From Streptomyces fumanus (GTDB taxonomy: Bacteria > Actinomycetota > Actinomycetes > Streptomycetales > Streptomycetaceae), in assembly GCF_014655295.1 (NCBI RefSeq), contig NZ_BNBI01000019.1, positions 62,001 to 126,000 on the forward strand: 64,000 nt of DNA. Reading direction: 5' to 3'. The position numbers were made by a program, and so were the translations under genes. Below the pieces are notes generated by a model. The model saw only the letters and a program-made list of their open reading frames with translations. It did not search any database and was not told where the DNA came from. Of the stretch, positions 34,278 to 41,804 are shown one piece after another (the first letter of the stretch is position 1; every line of letters begins with the position of its first letter).

Positions 34278-35182
34278 ATCGACCATCCGGCGGCGATGGC
34301 GGCGACCTCGGCGCGCTCGCTCTCGGGCAGCGGGCAACTGGGCGGGCGGACCTCCCGGCGGCACAGGCCGAGCGAGGCGAGGGCCTCCTTGACGACGGTG
34401 ACGTTGTTGGCGGAGCCGTTGGCGGCGCGCAGCTCCTCGAAGCGGCGGATCTGCTCCCAGACCTTCATGGCGGCCGGGTAGTCGCCGGCCCGCAGCGCCT
34501 CGATCATGTTCAGCGAGACCGCGGGGGCGACGTTGACCAGGCCCGAGGTGAAGCCGGTGGCGCCGGCCGAGAAGTACGAGGGGGCGTACGGCTCGGCGAG
34601 GCCGGCGATCCACACGAAGCGGTCCAGGCCGGCGTCGCGGGCGAAGGCGGCGAACTTCGCCGCGTCCGGCACGGCGTACTTCACGCCGATGACGTTGGGG
34701 CAGGCGTCGGCGAGTTCGGCGAGGCGGGCGCCGGTGAGCTGGGCGTTGCGGATGTAGGGCACCACGCCCAGCTCGGGCACGGCCTCGGCGACGGCCCGGT
34801 GGTAGTCGACCCAGCCGGCCTGGGAGACGTAGGGGTGGACGGGCTGGTGGACCATCACCATGGTGGCGCCGAGGTCCCGGGCGTGCCGGGCGGAGGCCAC
34901 CGCGGTGGGCACGTCGTGGCCGACGCCGACCAGGATCGCGGCGCGGTCGTCGGCCTCCTCGACGGTCAGCTCGGTGACCAGGCGGCGCTCGGCGGGGGTG
35001 AGGGCGTAGAACTCGCCGGTGTTGCCGTTGGGGGTGAGGGTGGTGATGCCGGCGTCGAGCAGCCGGCGCAGCAGGGCCCGGTGGGTGGCGGGGTCGACGG
35101 TGCCGTCCTCGGCGAACGGGGTCACCGGGATGGCCACGACGTCGGCCAGGGCCGCGCGCTGGGTCTCGAACGTCCTTGTCAT
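34274..35182 (-). CDS. araD: DapA-family lyase, probable 2-keto-3-deoxy-L-arabonate dehydratase
   Basis: A 302-residue TIM-barrel enzyme of the DapA/NAL superfamily. The pyruvate-loop motif is PNGNTGEFYALTPAE (about residues 47-61), and the Schiff-base lysine is in NVIGVKYAVPD (about residue 165). In the oxidative arabinose pathway this type of enzyme turns 2-keto-3-deoxy-L-arabonate into alpha-ketoglutarate semialdehyde. An aldolase reaction is the main alternative. It is stitched between gntR and the aldonate dehydratase by ATGA overlaps on both sides, which supports a shared pathway. The araD name follows the oxidative-pathway convention, not ribulose-phosphate epimerase. Confidence 0.78.
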   Translation of the reverse strand: MTRTFETQRAALADVVAIPVTPFAEDGTVDPATHRALLRRLLDAGITTLTPNGNTGEFYALTPAERRLVTELTVEEADDRAAILVGVGHDVPTAVASARHARDLGATMVMVHQPVHPYVSQAGWVDYHRAVAEAVPELGVVPYIRNAQLTGARLAELADACPNVIGVKYAVPDAAKFAAFARDAGLDRFVWIAGLAEPYAPSYFSAGATGFTSGLVNVAPAVSLNMIEALRAGDYPAAMKVWEQIRRFEELRAANGSANNVTVVKEALASLGLCRREVRPPSCPLPESERAEVAAIAAGWSI

Positions 35183-35841
35183 GCCTGACCGTCCTCTTCG
35201 TGGGCCGCGGAGTGGGGGAAGGCCCGGTCGACGAACGACGCGATGTGCGCGTGCAGGGCGCGCGCGGCGCCGTCCGCGTCGCCGGCCAGGGCCAGGCGGA
35301 GGATCTCCTGGTGCTCGCCGGCCTCCCGCTCCCAGGAGGGGTCGGCGGCCCAGGCGACGGCGGAGACGAGGGCCGCCTGGTCGCGGACCTCGTCGAGCAT
35401 CCGGCCGAGCAGCGGGTTGCCGCACGGCAGGTACAGGGCGCGGTGGAACTCGCGGTTGGCCAGGGACCGTTCGGCGGTGTCCGTGGCCCGGTCGGCACGG
35501 GCCAGCGCGTCCCGGGCGGCGTCCAGGGAGGCCCCGCGGCGCACGGCGCGCTTGAGCGCCTCGGGCTCCAGGAGCAGCCGCACGTCGTAGACCTCGCGCG
35601 CCATGTCCGCGTCCACCATGCGCACCGTGACGCCCTTGTACTGGCTCATCACGACCAGTCCGGTGCCGGCCAGCGTCTTCAGCGCCTCGCGGACCGGGGT
35701 CTTGGAGACCCCGAACTGCGCGGCGAGCTCGGTCTCCACCAGCGCCTGACCCGGAGTCAGCTTCCCGGTGAGGATGCGGCGTTTGATCTCCTCCAGCACG
35801 TACTGCGTGCGGGAGGGGATCGGCGTGGGCACAGAGGTCAT
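35179..35841 (-). CDS. GntR (FadR subfamily) transcriptional regulator
   Basis: A 220-residue regulator: an N-terminal winged helix (about residues 10-75, with ALVETELAAQFGVSKTPVREALKTL) and a C-terminal all-helical FCD domain (about 85-210) whose histidines and aspartates (for example NREFHRAL and HIASFVDRAF) usually hold a metal near the effector site. It is the first gene of the minus-strand pentonate/pectin block and probably represses it. Candidate sites lie immediately upstream (35867-35931). The effector is likely a sugar acid or a breakdown product of it. Confidence 0.86.
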   Translation of the reverse strand: MTSVPTPIPSRTQYVLEEIKRRILTGKLTPGQALVETELAAQFGVSKTPVREALKTLAGTGLVVMSQYKGVTVRMVDADMAREVYDVRLLLEPEALKRAVRRGASLDAARDALARADRATDTAERSLANREFHRALYLPCGNPLLGRMLDEVRDQAALVSAVAWAADPSWEREAGEHQEILRLALAGDADGAARALHAHIASFVDRAFPHSAAHEEDGQA

Positions 35842-35866
35842 GCGCGCCTCTCGGATGTCGCGTCGA

Positions 35867-35931
35867 CTCGCGTATCGGATCTCACGTATGTGATCTCGCG
35901 TATCGCGTCTCATATATGACGTACGAAGTAC
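35867..35931. promoter_or_regulatory. Cluster of candidate GntR operators upstream of gntR
   Basis: Direct repeats CTCGCGTATCG at 35867-35877 and 35895-35905 flank an imperfect palindrome ATCTCACGTATGTGAT (35879-35894). A perfect TCATATATGA follows at 35910-35919 and GTAC-GAA-GTAC at 35921-35931. The AT-rich palindromes probably overlap the promoter. The rest of the 329-bp gap to 36170 is repeat sequence without a gene. Confidence 0.5.
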
Positions 35932-35986
35932 GACGCGTTGAAGGTAGAAGCGCCCCTGTGTTTCGTCAATGCTTCCGACAAAGAAA

Positions 35987-36060
35987 GCGCCCCGAAGGGG
36001 CGCGGGGCGGTATCCATGTGCGGCTCCGCCGCGTGAGCGCGACAAGCCACGACGGGCCCG
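35987..36060. repeat. Streptomyces intergenic repeat with 7-bp hairpin (long variant)
   Basis: Starts with GCGCCCC-GAA-GGGGCGC (35987-36003), continues through a TGCGGCTCCGCCGCGTG hairpin and ends with GCGACAAGCCACGACGGGCC. The final part is repeated exactly at 36113-36132. It may act as a transcription terminator between the two minus-strand gene groups. Confidence 0.6.
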
Positions 36061-36092
36061 CACCCGACACCCCACGCCCACCCCCACCCACC

Positions 36093-36140
36093 CAGGGGCG
36101 CGGGGAACTGCGCGACAAGCCACGACGGGCCCGCGGTCGA
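36093..36140. repeat. Second copy of the intergenic repeat (short variant)
   Basis: AGGGGCGCGGGGAACTGCGC then GACAAGCCACGACGGGCCCGC, matching the copy at 25611 in its left half and the one at 35987 in its right half. Confidence 0.6.
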
Positions 36141-36170
36141 CGAACAACCCGGGCCCCCGCGGCGCCCCCG

Positions 36171-37337
36171 TCAGCGCGCGGCCAGCGCGGACCGCACCGC
36201 CTCCAGATCCGCATCCGACGCCAGCCCCGCGTGATACAACCGCAGCTCCGTCGCCCCCAGCTCCCGCGCCCGCGCCAGGTCGGCGGCGAGGGTGCCCGGG
36301 CTGCCGCCCATCCCGGAGACGATCGTCAGGTTGGCGGCGAGGACCGTCCCCTCGCGGGCGTGCTCCGCGAACGGCGCCAGCAGCCCCGCCCCGCCCGTGC
36401 AGGGCACGACCACGCCGTCCGCGACGCCGAGGATGTGCGCGGGGTCGACCCCCGCGTTGGCGCCGCAGTGGTACGACACCGGGTCGGCGTGCAGCAGCAC
36501 CTGGAACCCGTCGGGCGCCGCGGCCCGCACCGCGCCGACCGCCGCCTCCTGGAGCCCGCGCGCGGTGGTGTCCCGCCACGCGCGCGTGGCCCGCGCCCGC
36601 GTCTCGCCGAGCAGTTTCTCCACGCCCGCCCAGCCCCCGTCGGACGGTGCCGACCCCCGCCACACCGGCTCCAGCGCCTCGCGCACCGCGGCGGCCAGTC
36701 CGTCGGGGTCCAGGCCCTGTCCGCCGTACCCGGCCCGGCAGTCGGGGCAGAAGCAGAGCGACATCAGATACTGCCCGGCGTCGCCGAGCCCGACCCCGCC
36801 GGTCTTGTCGTGGGCGTGCAGATGGGCCAGCCCGTACCAGCCGAGGGACTCCAGTTCGGTGCCGCGCGCCCCGGGCCGCACCGCCGCCTCGGCGGCCAGG
36901 TCGACCAGGTACGCGCGCGTGGCGGGTTGCGCGACGCACGGCGCCCAGGGGTAGCGGTCGCCGTAGGCGTTGACGACCGAGGTCTGCGGGTGCTCGGCGC
37001 CCAGGCGGGAGTTGTGGGCGAGGACGACCCAGGTGTGCACCTCCAGGCCCGCGTCCGCGAGCGCGGCGGCGGCCGCCCCGTACGCGTCGCCGGGCGCCCA
37101 GGCACCGGCCGGGTGGGGGCGCAGGGCGCGGCCGGTCCAGCGGTCGTCCGGCGGGTAGAGCACGGCGGCGTGCTCGGCGGTGACGACCCGGTGCCGGGGG
37201 TGGCGGGGGGTGAGGGCGCGGGTGGAGTGGTAGGCGGCGGCCAGCGTCACCTGCTCCACGCCGAGGTCCGCGACGGTCCGGGCGGCGGCCGGGTCGCCGT
37301 TGACGTCCCAGGGGTAGACGAACGCCGATGCCTTCAC
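36171..37337 (-). CDS. Uncharacterised 388-residue protein co-translated with kdgD
   Basis: I do not recognise a family. The protein is soluble, alanine-rich, with alternating hydrophobic strands and helices consistent with a TIM barrel. Distinctive points are SAFVYPWDVNGDPAA at the start, a histidine-rich YHSTRALTPRHPRHRVV (about residues 36-52), LESLGWYGLAHLHAHD near residue 166, and a CFCPDC cysteine cluster near residue 194. GTG 37337 has an excellent GGAGGAGG site and overlaps the kdgD stop, so it belongs to the uronate operon. A sugar-processing lyase, lactonase or glycosidase is the natural guess, but nothing in the sequence proves it. Confidence 0.6.
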   Translation of the reverse strand: MKASAFVYPWDVNGDPAAARTVADLGVEQVTLAAAYHSTRALTPRHPRHRVVTAEHAAVLYPPDDRWTGRALRPHPAGAWAPGDAYGAAAAALADAGLEVHTWVVLAHNSRLGAEHPQTSVVNAYGDRYPWAPCVAQPATRAYLVDLAAEAAVRPGARGTELESLGWYGLAHLHAHDKTGGVGLGDAGQYLMSLCFCPDCRAGYGGQGLDPDGLAAAVREALEPVWRGSAPSDGGWAGVEKLLGETRARATRAWRDTTARGLQEAAVGAVRAAAPDGFQVLLHADPVSYHCGANAGVDPAHILGVADGVVVPCTGGAGLLAPFAEHAREGTVLAANLTIVSGMGGSPGTLAADLARARELGATELRLYHAGLASDADLEAVRSALAAR

Positions 37338-38275
37338 CGGGCCTCCTCCAGCAGGGCGTGCCCGCGCTCGGTCAGCCGGGCGAGCTGCTTGACGTGGTCC
37401 TCGGCCGGCTCGTGCAGCGGGGGCCGCACCTCCCCCACGTCCAGCCCGCCGAGCCGTACCCCGGCCTTGACCAGGGAGACGGCGTACCCGCGGCCCTGGG
37501 CGCGCAGTTCCACGAACGGCCGGTAGAAGCCGTCCAGCAGCCGCTCGACGGTGGCGTCGTCGCCGGTGTGCAGCGCGCGGTGGAAGGCGAGGGCGATCTC
37601 GGGGGCGAAGCAGAAGACGGCGGAGGAGTACAGCGTGACGCCGATGCCCCGGTAGGCGAGCTGGGTGAGTTCGGCGGTCGGCAGCCCGTTGAAGTACAGG
37701 AAGTCGCCGGGGACCTCGGCGCGCACCGCGCTGACGGTCCGCTGCATCAGGTCCAGGTCGCCGACGCCGTCCTTGAGGCCGACGATGCCCTCGGTGCGGG
37801 CGAGTTCGACCACGCTCGCCGGGGTGAACACGGCGTTGTCGCGCTGGTAGACGACGACCGGCAGGGAGGTCGCCGCGGCCACCTCCCGGTAGTGCCGGAC
37901 CAGGCCCTCCTGCCCGGCGACGACCAGGTACGGCGGCATGGCGAGCAGTCCGTCGGCGCCGGCCTCCTCGGCCAGGCGCGCGTACCGCACGGCGAGCGCG
38001 GTGCCGTACCCGGCGCCGGCCACCACGGGCACCCGGCCGGCCGTCTCCTCGACGGCCGCGCGGACGCACGCCTGGAACTCCTCGGGGGTGAGCGCGTGGA
38101 ACTCCCCGGTGCCGCAGCACGCGAACACGGCGGCGGCGCCCGCCGCCACGCCCTGGCGGACATGGGCGCGGAAGACGTCGAGGTCGACCTCGCCGCCGGG
38201 GCCGTATGCCGTGACGGGGAAGAACAACGGCCCGCTGGGGACGGTGAGTCGTACGGCGAGAGGGGCTGACGTCAC
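37334..38275 (-). CDS. kdgD: 5-dehydro-4-deoxyglucarate dehydratase (KdgD-like)
   Basis: A 313-residue DapA-superfamily barrel. The binding motif is CCGTGEFHALTPEEF (about residues 52-66), and the Schiff-base lysine is in GIVGLKDGVGDL (about residue 172), contexts characteristic of the decarboxylating dehydratase that converts 5-keto-4-deoxyglucarate to alpha-ketoglutarate semialdehyde. GTG 38275 is preferred since GGGAG lies 6-10 bases upstream; in-frame ATGs at 38293, 38308 and 38314 have weaker sites. It is divergent from uronate dehydrogenase, which supplies the upstream hexarate, and co-translated with the unknown 388-residue protein. Confidence 0.85.
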   Translation of the reverse strand: MTSAPLAVRLTVPSGPLFFPVTAYGPGGEVDLDVFRAHVRQGVAAGAAAVFACCGTGEFHALTPEEFQACVRAAVEETAGRVPVVAGAGYGTALAVRYARLAEEAGADGLLAMPPYLVVAGQEGLVRHYREVAAATSLPVVVYQRDNAVFTPASVVELARTEGIVGLKDGVGDLDLMQRTVSAVRAEVPGDFLYFNGLPTAELTQLAYRGIGVTLYSSAVFCFAPEIALAFHRALHTGDDATVERLLDGFYRPFVELRAQGRGYAVSLVKAGVRLGGLDVGEVRPPLHEPAEDHVKQLARLTERGHALLEEAR

Positions 38276-38319
38276 GGGCGCTCCCGATTCCATCGGTATC
38301 GGTTCCATATTCATGATCT

Positions 38320-38338
38320 GTGTCCACATTTATGAACA
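38320..38338 (+). promoter_or_regulatory. Operator-like motif copy 1 (kdgD side)
   Basis: GTGTCCACATTTATGAACA, 45 bp upstream of the kdgD start. It shares 14 of 19 positions, same orientation, with the copy at 38451-38469 on the udh side, which suggests one regulator for both transcripts. Confidence 0.5.
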
Positions 38339-38422
38339 GACTCACGCTAAGCCGCCTCCTGGAGGCCGGTCAAGCGGGCCGGCGCCCGACACACCAGGGG
38401 TTTCGCGGTTTGGGCAGACCTC

Positions 38423-38452
38423 TTGACGGGCCCCGACGCCACTCCCTAGCGT
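38423..38452 (+). promoter_or_regulatory. Vegetative-type promoter of uronate dehydrogenase
   Basis: TTGACG (38423-38428), 18-base spacer, TAGCGT (38447-38452): a good match to Streptomyces HrdB-type promoters, 60 bp before the udh start. Confidence 0.6.
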
Positions 38453-38469
38453 GTCCACGCTTGTGAATG
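38451..38469 (+). promoter_or_regulatory. Operator-like motif copy 2 (udh side)
   Basis: GTGTCCACGCTTGTGAATG, immediately downstream of the udh -10 box and therefore over the likely transcription start. It would repress if occupied. It is a partner of the copy at 38320-38338. Confidence 0.5.
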
Positions 38470-38512
38470 CCGTACGCGCATATGCACACGGTCGACCCAA
38501 GGAGACCCGAGG

Positions 38513-39322
38513 ATGCCCGCTCCCCGCACCGTCCTGCTCACCGGCGCCGCCGGCGGACTCGGCACCCTGATGCGGAACCTGCTCCCCGCCTTCGGCTACG
38601 AGCTGCGCCTGTTCGACCTGCGCCCGATCGAGGGCGAGCCGGACGCGATCACCGCGGACCTCTGCGACACCGCGGCCGTCCGCGAGGCGGTCCGGGGCGT
38701 CGACGCGATCATCCACCTCGCGGGCATCTCCCTGGAAGCCCCCTTCGAGAAGATCCTGAAGGCCAACATCGAGGGCACGTACCACCTCTACGAGGCCGCC
38801 CGCGAGGAGGGCGTCGGGCGCGTCGTCTTCGCCTCCTCCAACCACGCGGTCGGCTGGACGCCCCGCCCGCAGGGCGACGACCCGCTCATCCCCGTCGACA
38901 CCCCGCGCCGCCCGGACACCTTCTACGGCCTGTCCAAGTCCTTCGGCGAGGACCTCGCCCAGCTCTACTGGGACAAGCACGGCCTGGAGACCGTCTCGGT
39001 CCGCATCGGCTCCTGCTTCCCCGAGCCGACCAGCGTGCGGATGCTGTCGGTGTGGATGAGCCCCGCCGACGGCGCCCGCCTCTTCCACGCCGCGCTGACC
39101 GCGGAGAACGTCGGCCACACCGTCGTCTACGGCTCCTCCGCCAACACCCGCCTGTGGTGGGACCTCAGCACCGCGCGGGCGCTCGGCTACGACCCCTGCG
39201 ACGACTCCGAGCCGTACGCCGCGAAACTCATCGCCGAACAGGGCGAACTGGACCCGGACGACCCGGCCCACGCCCGCCTGGGCGGCCACTTCGTGACCGA
39301 CCCGCCGATCTGGCCGTACTGA
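38513..39322 (+). CDS. udh: Uronate dehydrogenase (NAD-dependent SDR)
   Basis: A 269-residue extended short-chain dehydrogenase. The NAD loop is TGAAGGLG (residues 10-17); the catalytic residues are a serine in VFASSN (about 105-110) and Y138-K142 in FYGLSK. CFPEPTSVRMLSVWMS and LGYDPCDDSEPYA are typical of bacterial uronate dehydrogenases. The enzyme oxidises galacturonate or glucuronate to the aldarolactone. This links the pectin block to KdgD. ATG 38513 follows AAGGAGACCCGAGG. A strong 13-bp hairpin follows the stop. No lactonase or aldarate dehydratase is recognisable nearby. Confidence 0.87.
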   Translation: MPAPRTVLLTGAAGGLGTLMRNLLPAFGYELRLFDLRPIEGEPDAITADLCDTAAVREAVRGVDAIIHLAGISLEAPFEKILKANIEGTYHLYEAAREEGVGRVVFASSNHAVGWTPRPQGDDPLIPVDTPRRPDTFYGLSKSFGEDLAQLYWDKHGLETVSVRIGSCFPEPTSVRMLSVWMSPADGARLFHAALTAENVGHTVVYGSSANTRLWWDLSTARALGYDPCDDSEPYAAKLIAEQGELDPDDPAHARLGGHFVTDPPIWPY

Positions 39323-39341
39323 CCGGATCTCATCGCCACAC

Positions 39342-39376
39342 GGAGCGGACGGGCAGCGAACGGGCCCGTCCGCTCC
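39342..39376 (+). terminator. Terminator hairpin after udh
   Basis: GGAGCGGACGGGC at 39342-39354 and its exact complement at 39364-39376 (13-bp stem, 9-base loop), 20 bp after the udh stop. Confidence 0.7.
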
Positions 39377-39495
39377 ACCATTCGGGCATCCGCGCTGCCC
39401 GATCCCACCTCCCGCGGTACCGCGCCCCAGGTACGCGACGGTCACCCCGCAGCCGAACCGGGCACAAGCGGGCAGCATCCCTTCCGCAACAGACC

Positions 39496-39524
39496 TGGTC
39501 AGCACCGCGCACCCGCTGTAGAAC
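39496..39524 (+). promoter_or_regulatory. Putative promoter of the DeoR gene
   Basis: TGGTCA, 17-base spacer, TAGAAC (39519-39524), 60 bp before the DeoR start. Moderate match only. Confidence 0.35.
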
Positions 39525-39584
39525 TTCCTCCACGGGCCCCGGCGGGCCCGAACGGGCAAGGACGCGCGTGAGGCAGGTGGGGAC

Positions 39585-40355
39585 ATGGGCACCAGGACGG
39601 CGGAAGAACGCCAGCGCGAGATCGTACGCATCGCCCGGGCCACCGGCTCGGTCGACGTGACCGCCCTCGCGGCCGACCTGGCGGTCGCCAAGGAGACCGT
39701 CCGGCGCGATCTGCGGGCCCTGGAGGACCACGGCCTGGTCCGCCGCACCCACGGCGGCGCCTACCCGGTGGAGAGCGCCGGGTTCGAGACCACCCTCGCC
39801 TTCCGCGCCACCAGCCACGTGCCCGAGAAGCGCCGGATCGCCACCGCGGCCGCCGAACTGCTCGGGGACGCCGAGACCGTCTTCGTCGACGAGGGCTTCA
39901 CCCCGCAGCTCATCGCCGAGGCCCTGCCCGGGGACCGCCCGCTGACCGTGGTCACCGCGTCCCTGCCGGTCGCCGGGGCGCTCGCCGGACGCGGCGACAC
40001 CTCGGTGCTGCTGCTCGGCGGCCGGGTCCGGTCCGGGACGCTCGCCACGGTCGACCACTGGACCACCAGGATGCTGGCCGGGTTCGTCATCGACCTGGCC
40101 TACATCGGCGCCAACGGCATCTCCCGGGAACACGGCCTGACCACCCCCGACCCGGCGGTCGGCGAGGTCAAGGCGCAGGCGATCCGGGCCGCCCGCCGCA
40201 CCGTGTTCGTGGGCGTGCACACCAAGTTCGGGGCGGTCAGCTTCTGCCGGTTCGCCGAGGTCGGCGCCCTGGAGGCGATCGTCACCAGCACCCTGCTGCC
40301 CGCCTCCGAGGCCCACCGCTACTCCCTGCTGGGCCCCCAGGTCATCCGCGTCTGA
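39585..40355 (+). CDS. DeoR family transcriptional regulator
   Basis: A 256-residue sugar-responsive regulator. The N-terminal helix-turn-helix (about residues 8-60) contains VTALAADLAVAKETVRRDL and the signature LVRRTHGGAYP. The C-terminal domain (about 75-250) is the ribose-isomerase-like sensor with VFVDEGFTPQLIA and IGANGISREHGLTTP. It lies directly upstream of a polyol-type ABC importer and dehydrogenase on the same strand and presumably represses that operon until a sugar phosphate or polyol is present. AGGTGGGGAC precedes ATG 39585. Confidence 0.87.
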   Translation: MGTRTAEERQREIVRIARATGSVDVTALAADLAVAKETVRRDLRALEDHGLVRRTHGGAYPVESAGFETTLAFRATSHVPEKRRIATAAAELLGDAETVFVDEGFTPQLIAEALPGDRPLTVVTASLPVAGALAGRGDTSVLLLGGRVRSGTLATVDHWTTRMLAGFVIDLAYIGANGISREHGLTTPDPAVGEVKAQAIRAARRTVFVGVHTKFGAVSFCRFAEVGALEAIVTSTLLPASEAHRYSLLGPQVIRV

Positions 40356-40376
40356 AAACCCAACTCACCCACCTGT

Positions 40377-40404
40377 AGGGCGCGTCCGCACCCTCGCGCG
40401 CCCT
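40377..40404 (+). terminator. Hairpin with T-run between deoR and the ABC genes
   Basis: AGGGCGCG (40377-40384) pairs with CGCGCCCT (40397-40404), followed by TTATCT. It could end the deoR transcript or attenuate read-through into the importer genes 30 bp later. Confidence 0.55.
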
Positions 40405-40433
40405 TTATCTCCCCTTATGTTCAGGAGCGATCC

Positions 40434-41804
40434 ATGCGAACCCAGAGCCGACGGAGGCCGCGAGCCACGCTCGCCGCGGCCGCCGCAGGGACGCTGCTCG
40501 CCCCGCTGCTCTCCGGCTGCTGGGTCGGGGCGGGCGGAGCCGGGTCCGGTGGCGACGCCATCAACGTCCTGATGGTCAACAACCCGCAGATGGTGCAGTT
40601 GCAGAAGCTCACCGCCGGCCACTTCACCAAGGAGACCGGCATCAAGGTGAACTTCACCGTCCTGCCGGAGAACGACGTCCGCGACAAGATCAGCCAGGAC
40701 TTCGCCAACCAGGCCGGCCAGTACGACGTGGCCACCCTGTCCAACTACGAGATCCCCATCTACGCCCGCAACGAGTGGCTGCACGAGATGGACCCCTACG
40801 TCGCCAAGGACACCGCCTACGACGAGCAGGACATCCTGCGGCCGATGCGCGAGTCCCTCACCGGCGACGACGGCAAGCTCTACGGCCAGCCCTTCTACGG
40901 CGAGTCGTCCTTCCTGATGTACCGCAAGGACGTCCTCGCCGAGAAGGGCCTGACCATGCCGGCCCGCCCCACCTGGACCCAGATCGCCGACATCGCCGCC
41001 CGGGTGGACGGCGCCGAGCCCGGCATGAAGGGCATCTGCCTGCGCGGACTGCCCGGCTGGGGCGAGCTCATGGCCCCGCTGACCACCGTGGTGAACACCT
41101 TCGGCGGCACCTGGTTCGACCAGGACTGGAAGGCCCGCCTGGACTCCCCCGAGTTCGAGAAGGCGACCAAGTTCTACGTCGACCTGGTCCGCGAGCACGG
41201 CGAGTCCGGCGCCGCCCAGGCCGGCTTCGCCGAGTGCCTGAACAACATGACCCAGGGCAAGGTCGCCATGTGGTACGACGCCACCTCCGCCGCCGGTTCC
41301 CTGGAGTCCGCCAAGTCCCCGGTCAAGGGCAAGCTCGGCTACGCCCCCGCGCCGGTGGAGAAGACCGACTCCGCCGGCTGGCTCTACACCTGGGCCTGGG
41401 GCATCCAGAAGGCGTCCCGCAACCCCGACAAGGCGTGGAAGTTCGTCTCCTGGGCCTCCAGCAAGGAGTACGAGCAGTTGGTCGGCGACCGGGTCGGCTG
41501 GTCCGACGTACCGGCCGGCAAGCGCGCCTCCACGTACGACAACCCGGACTACCGGGCGGAGGCCGCCGCCTTCCAGGAGATGACCAAGGAGGCCATCGAG
41601 GGCGCCCGGCCCAAGGACCCCGGCGTGCAGCCCCGGCCCGCGCCCGGCATCCAGTTCGTCGGCATCCCCGAGTTCACCGACCTCGGCACCAAGGTCTCCC
41701 AGGAGATCAGCGCGGCCATCGCCGGACGCCAGTCGGTCGAGTCGGCCCTGAAGAAGTCCCAGGCCCTCGCCGAGGAGATCGCTAAGGAGTACGAGGGACG
41801 ATGA
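40434..41804 (+). CDS. Polyol/sugar ABC transporter substrate-binding lipoprotein
   Basis: A 456-residue family 1 solute-binding protein with an RRRPR-type basic N-terminus, hydrophobic core and lipobox LLSGC (cysteine about residue 29). INVLMVNNPQMVQLQKLT begins the mature part, and PFYGESSFLMYRKDVLAEKG resembles sorbitol/mannitol binders (SmoE-like). The dehydrogenase at the end of the operon supports a polyol ligand. CAGGAG lies about 8 bases before ATG 40434. Its stop overlaps the next permease (ATGA). Confidence 0.85.
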   Translation: MRTQSRRRPRATLAAAAAGTLLAPLLSGCWVGAGGAGSGGDAINVLMVNNPQMVQLQKLTAGHFTKETGIKVNFTVLPENDVRDKISQDFANQAGQYDVATLSNYEIPIYARNEWLHEMDPYVAKDTAYDEQDILRPMRESLTGDDGKLYGQPFYGESSFLMYRKDVLAEKGLTMPARPTWTQIADIAARVDGAEPGMKGICLRGLPGWGELMAPLTTVVNTFGGTWFDQDWKARLDSPEFEKATKFYVDLVREHGESGAAQAGFAECLNNMTQGKVAMWYDATSAAGSLESAKSPVKGKLGYAPAPVEKTDSAGWLYTWAWGIQKASRNPDKAWKFVSWASSKEYEQLVGDRVGWSDVPAGKRASTYDNPDYRAEAAAFQEMTKEAIEGARPKDPGVQPRPAPGIQFVGIPEFTDLGTKVSQEISAAIAGRQSVESALKKSQALAEEIAKEYEGR

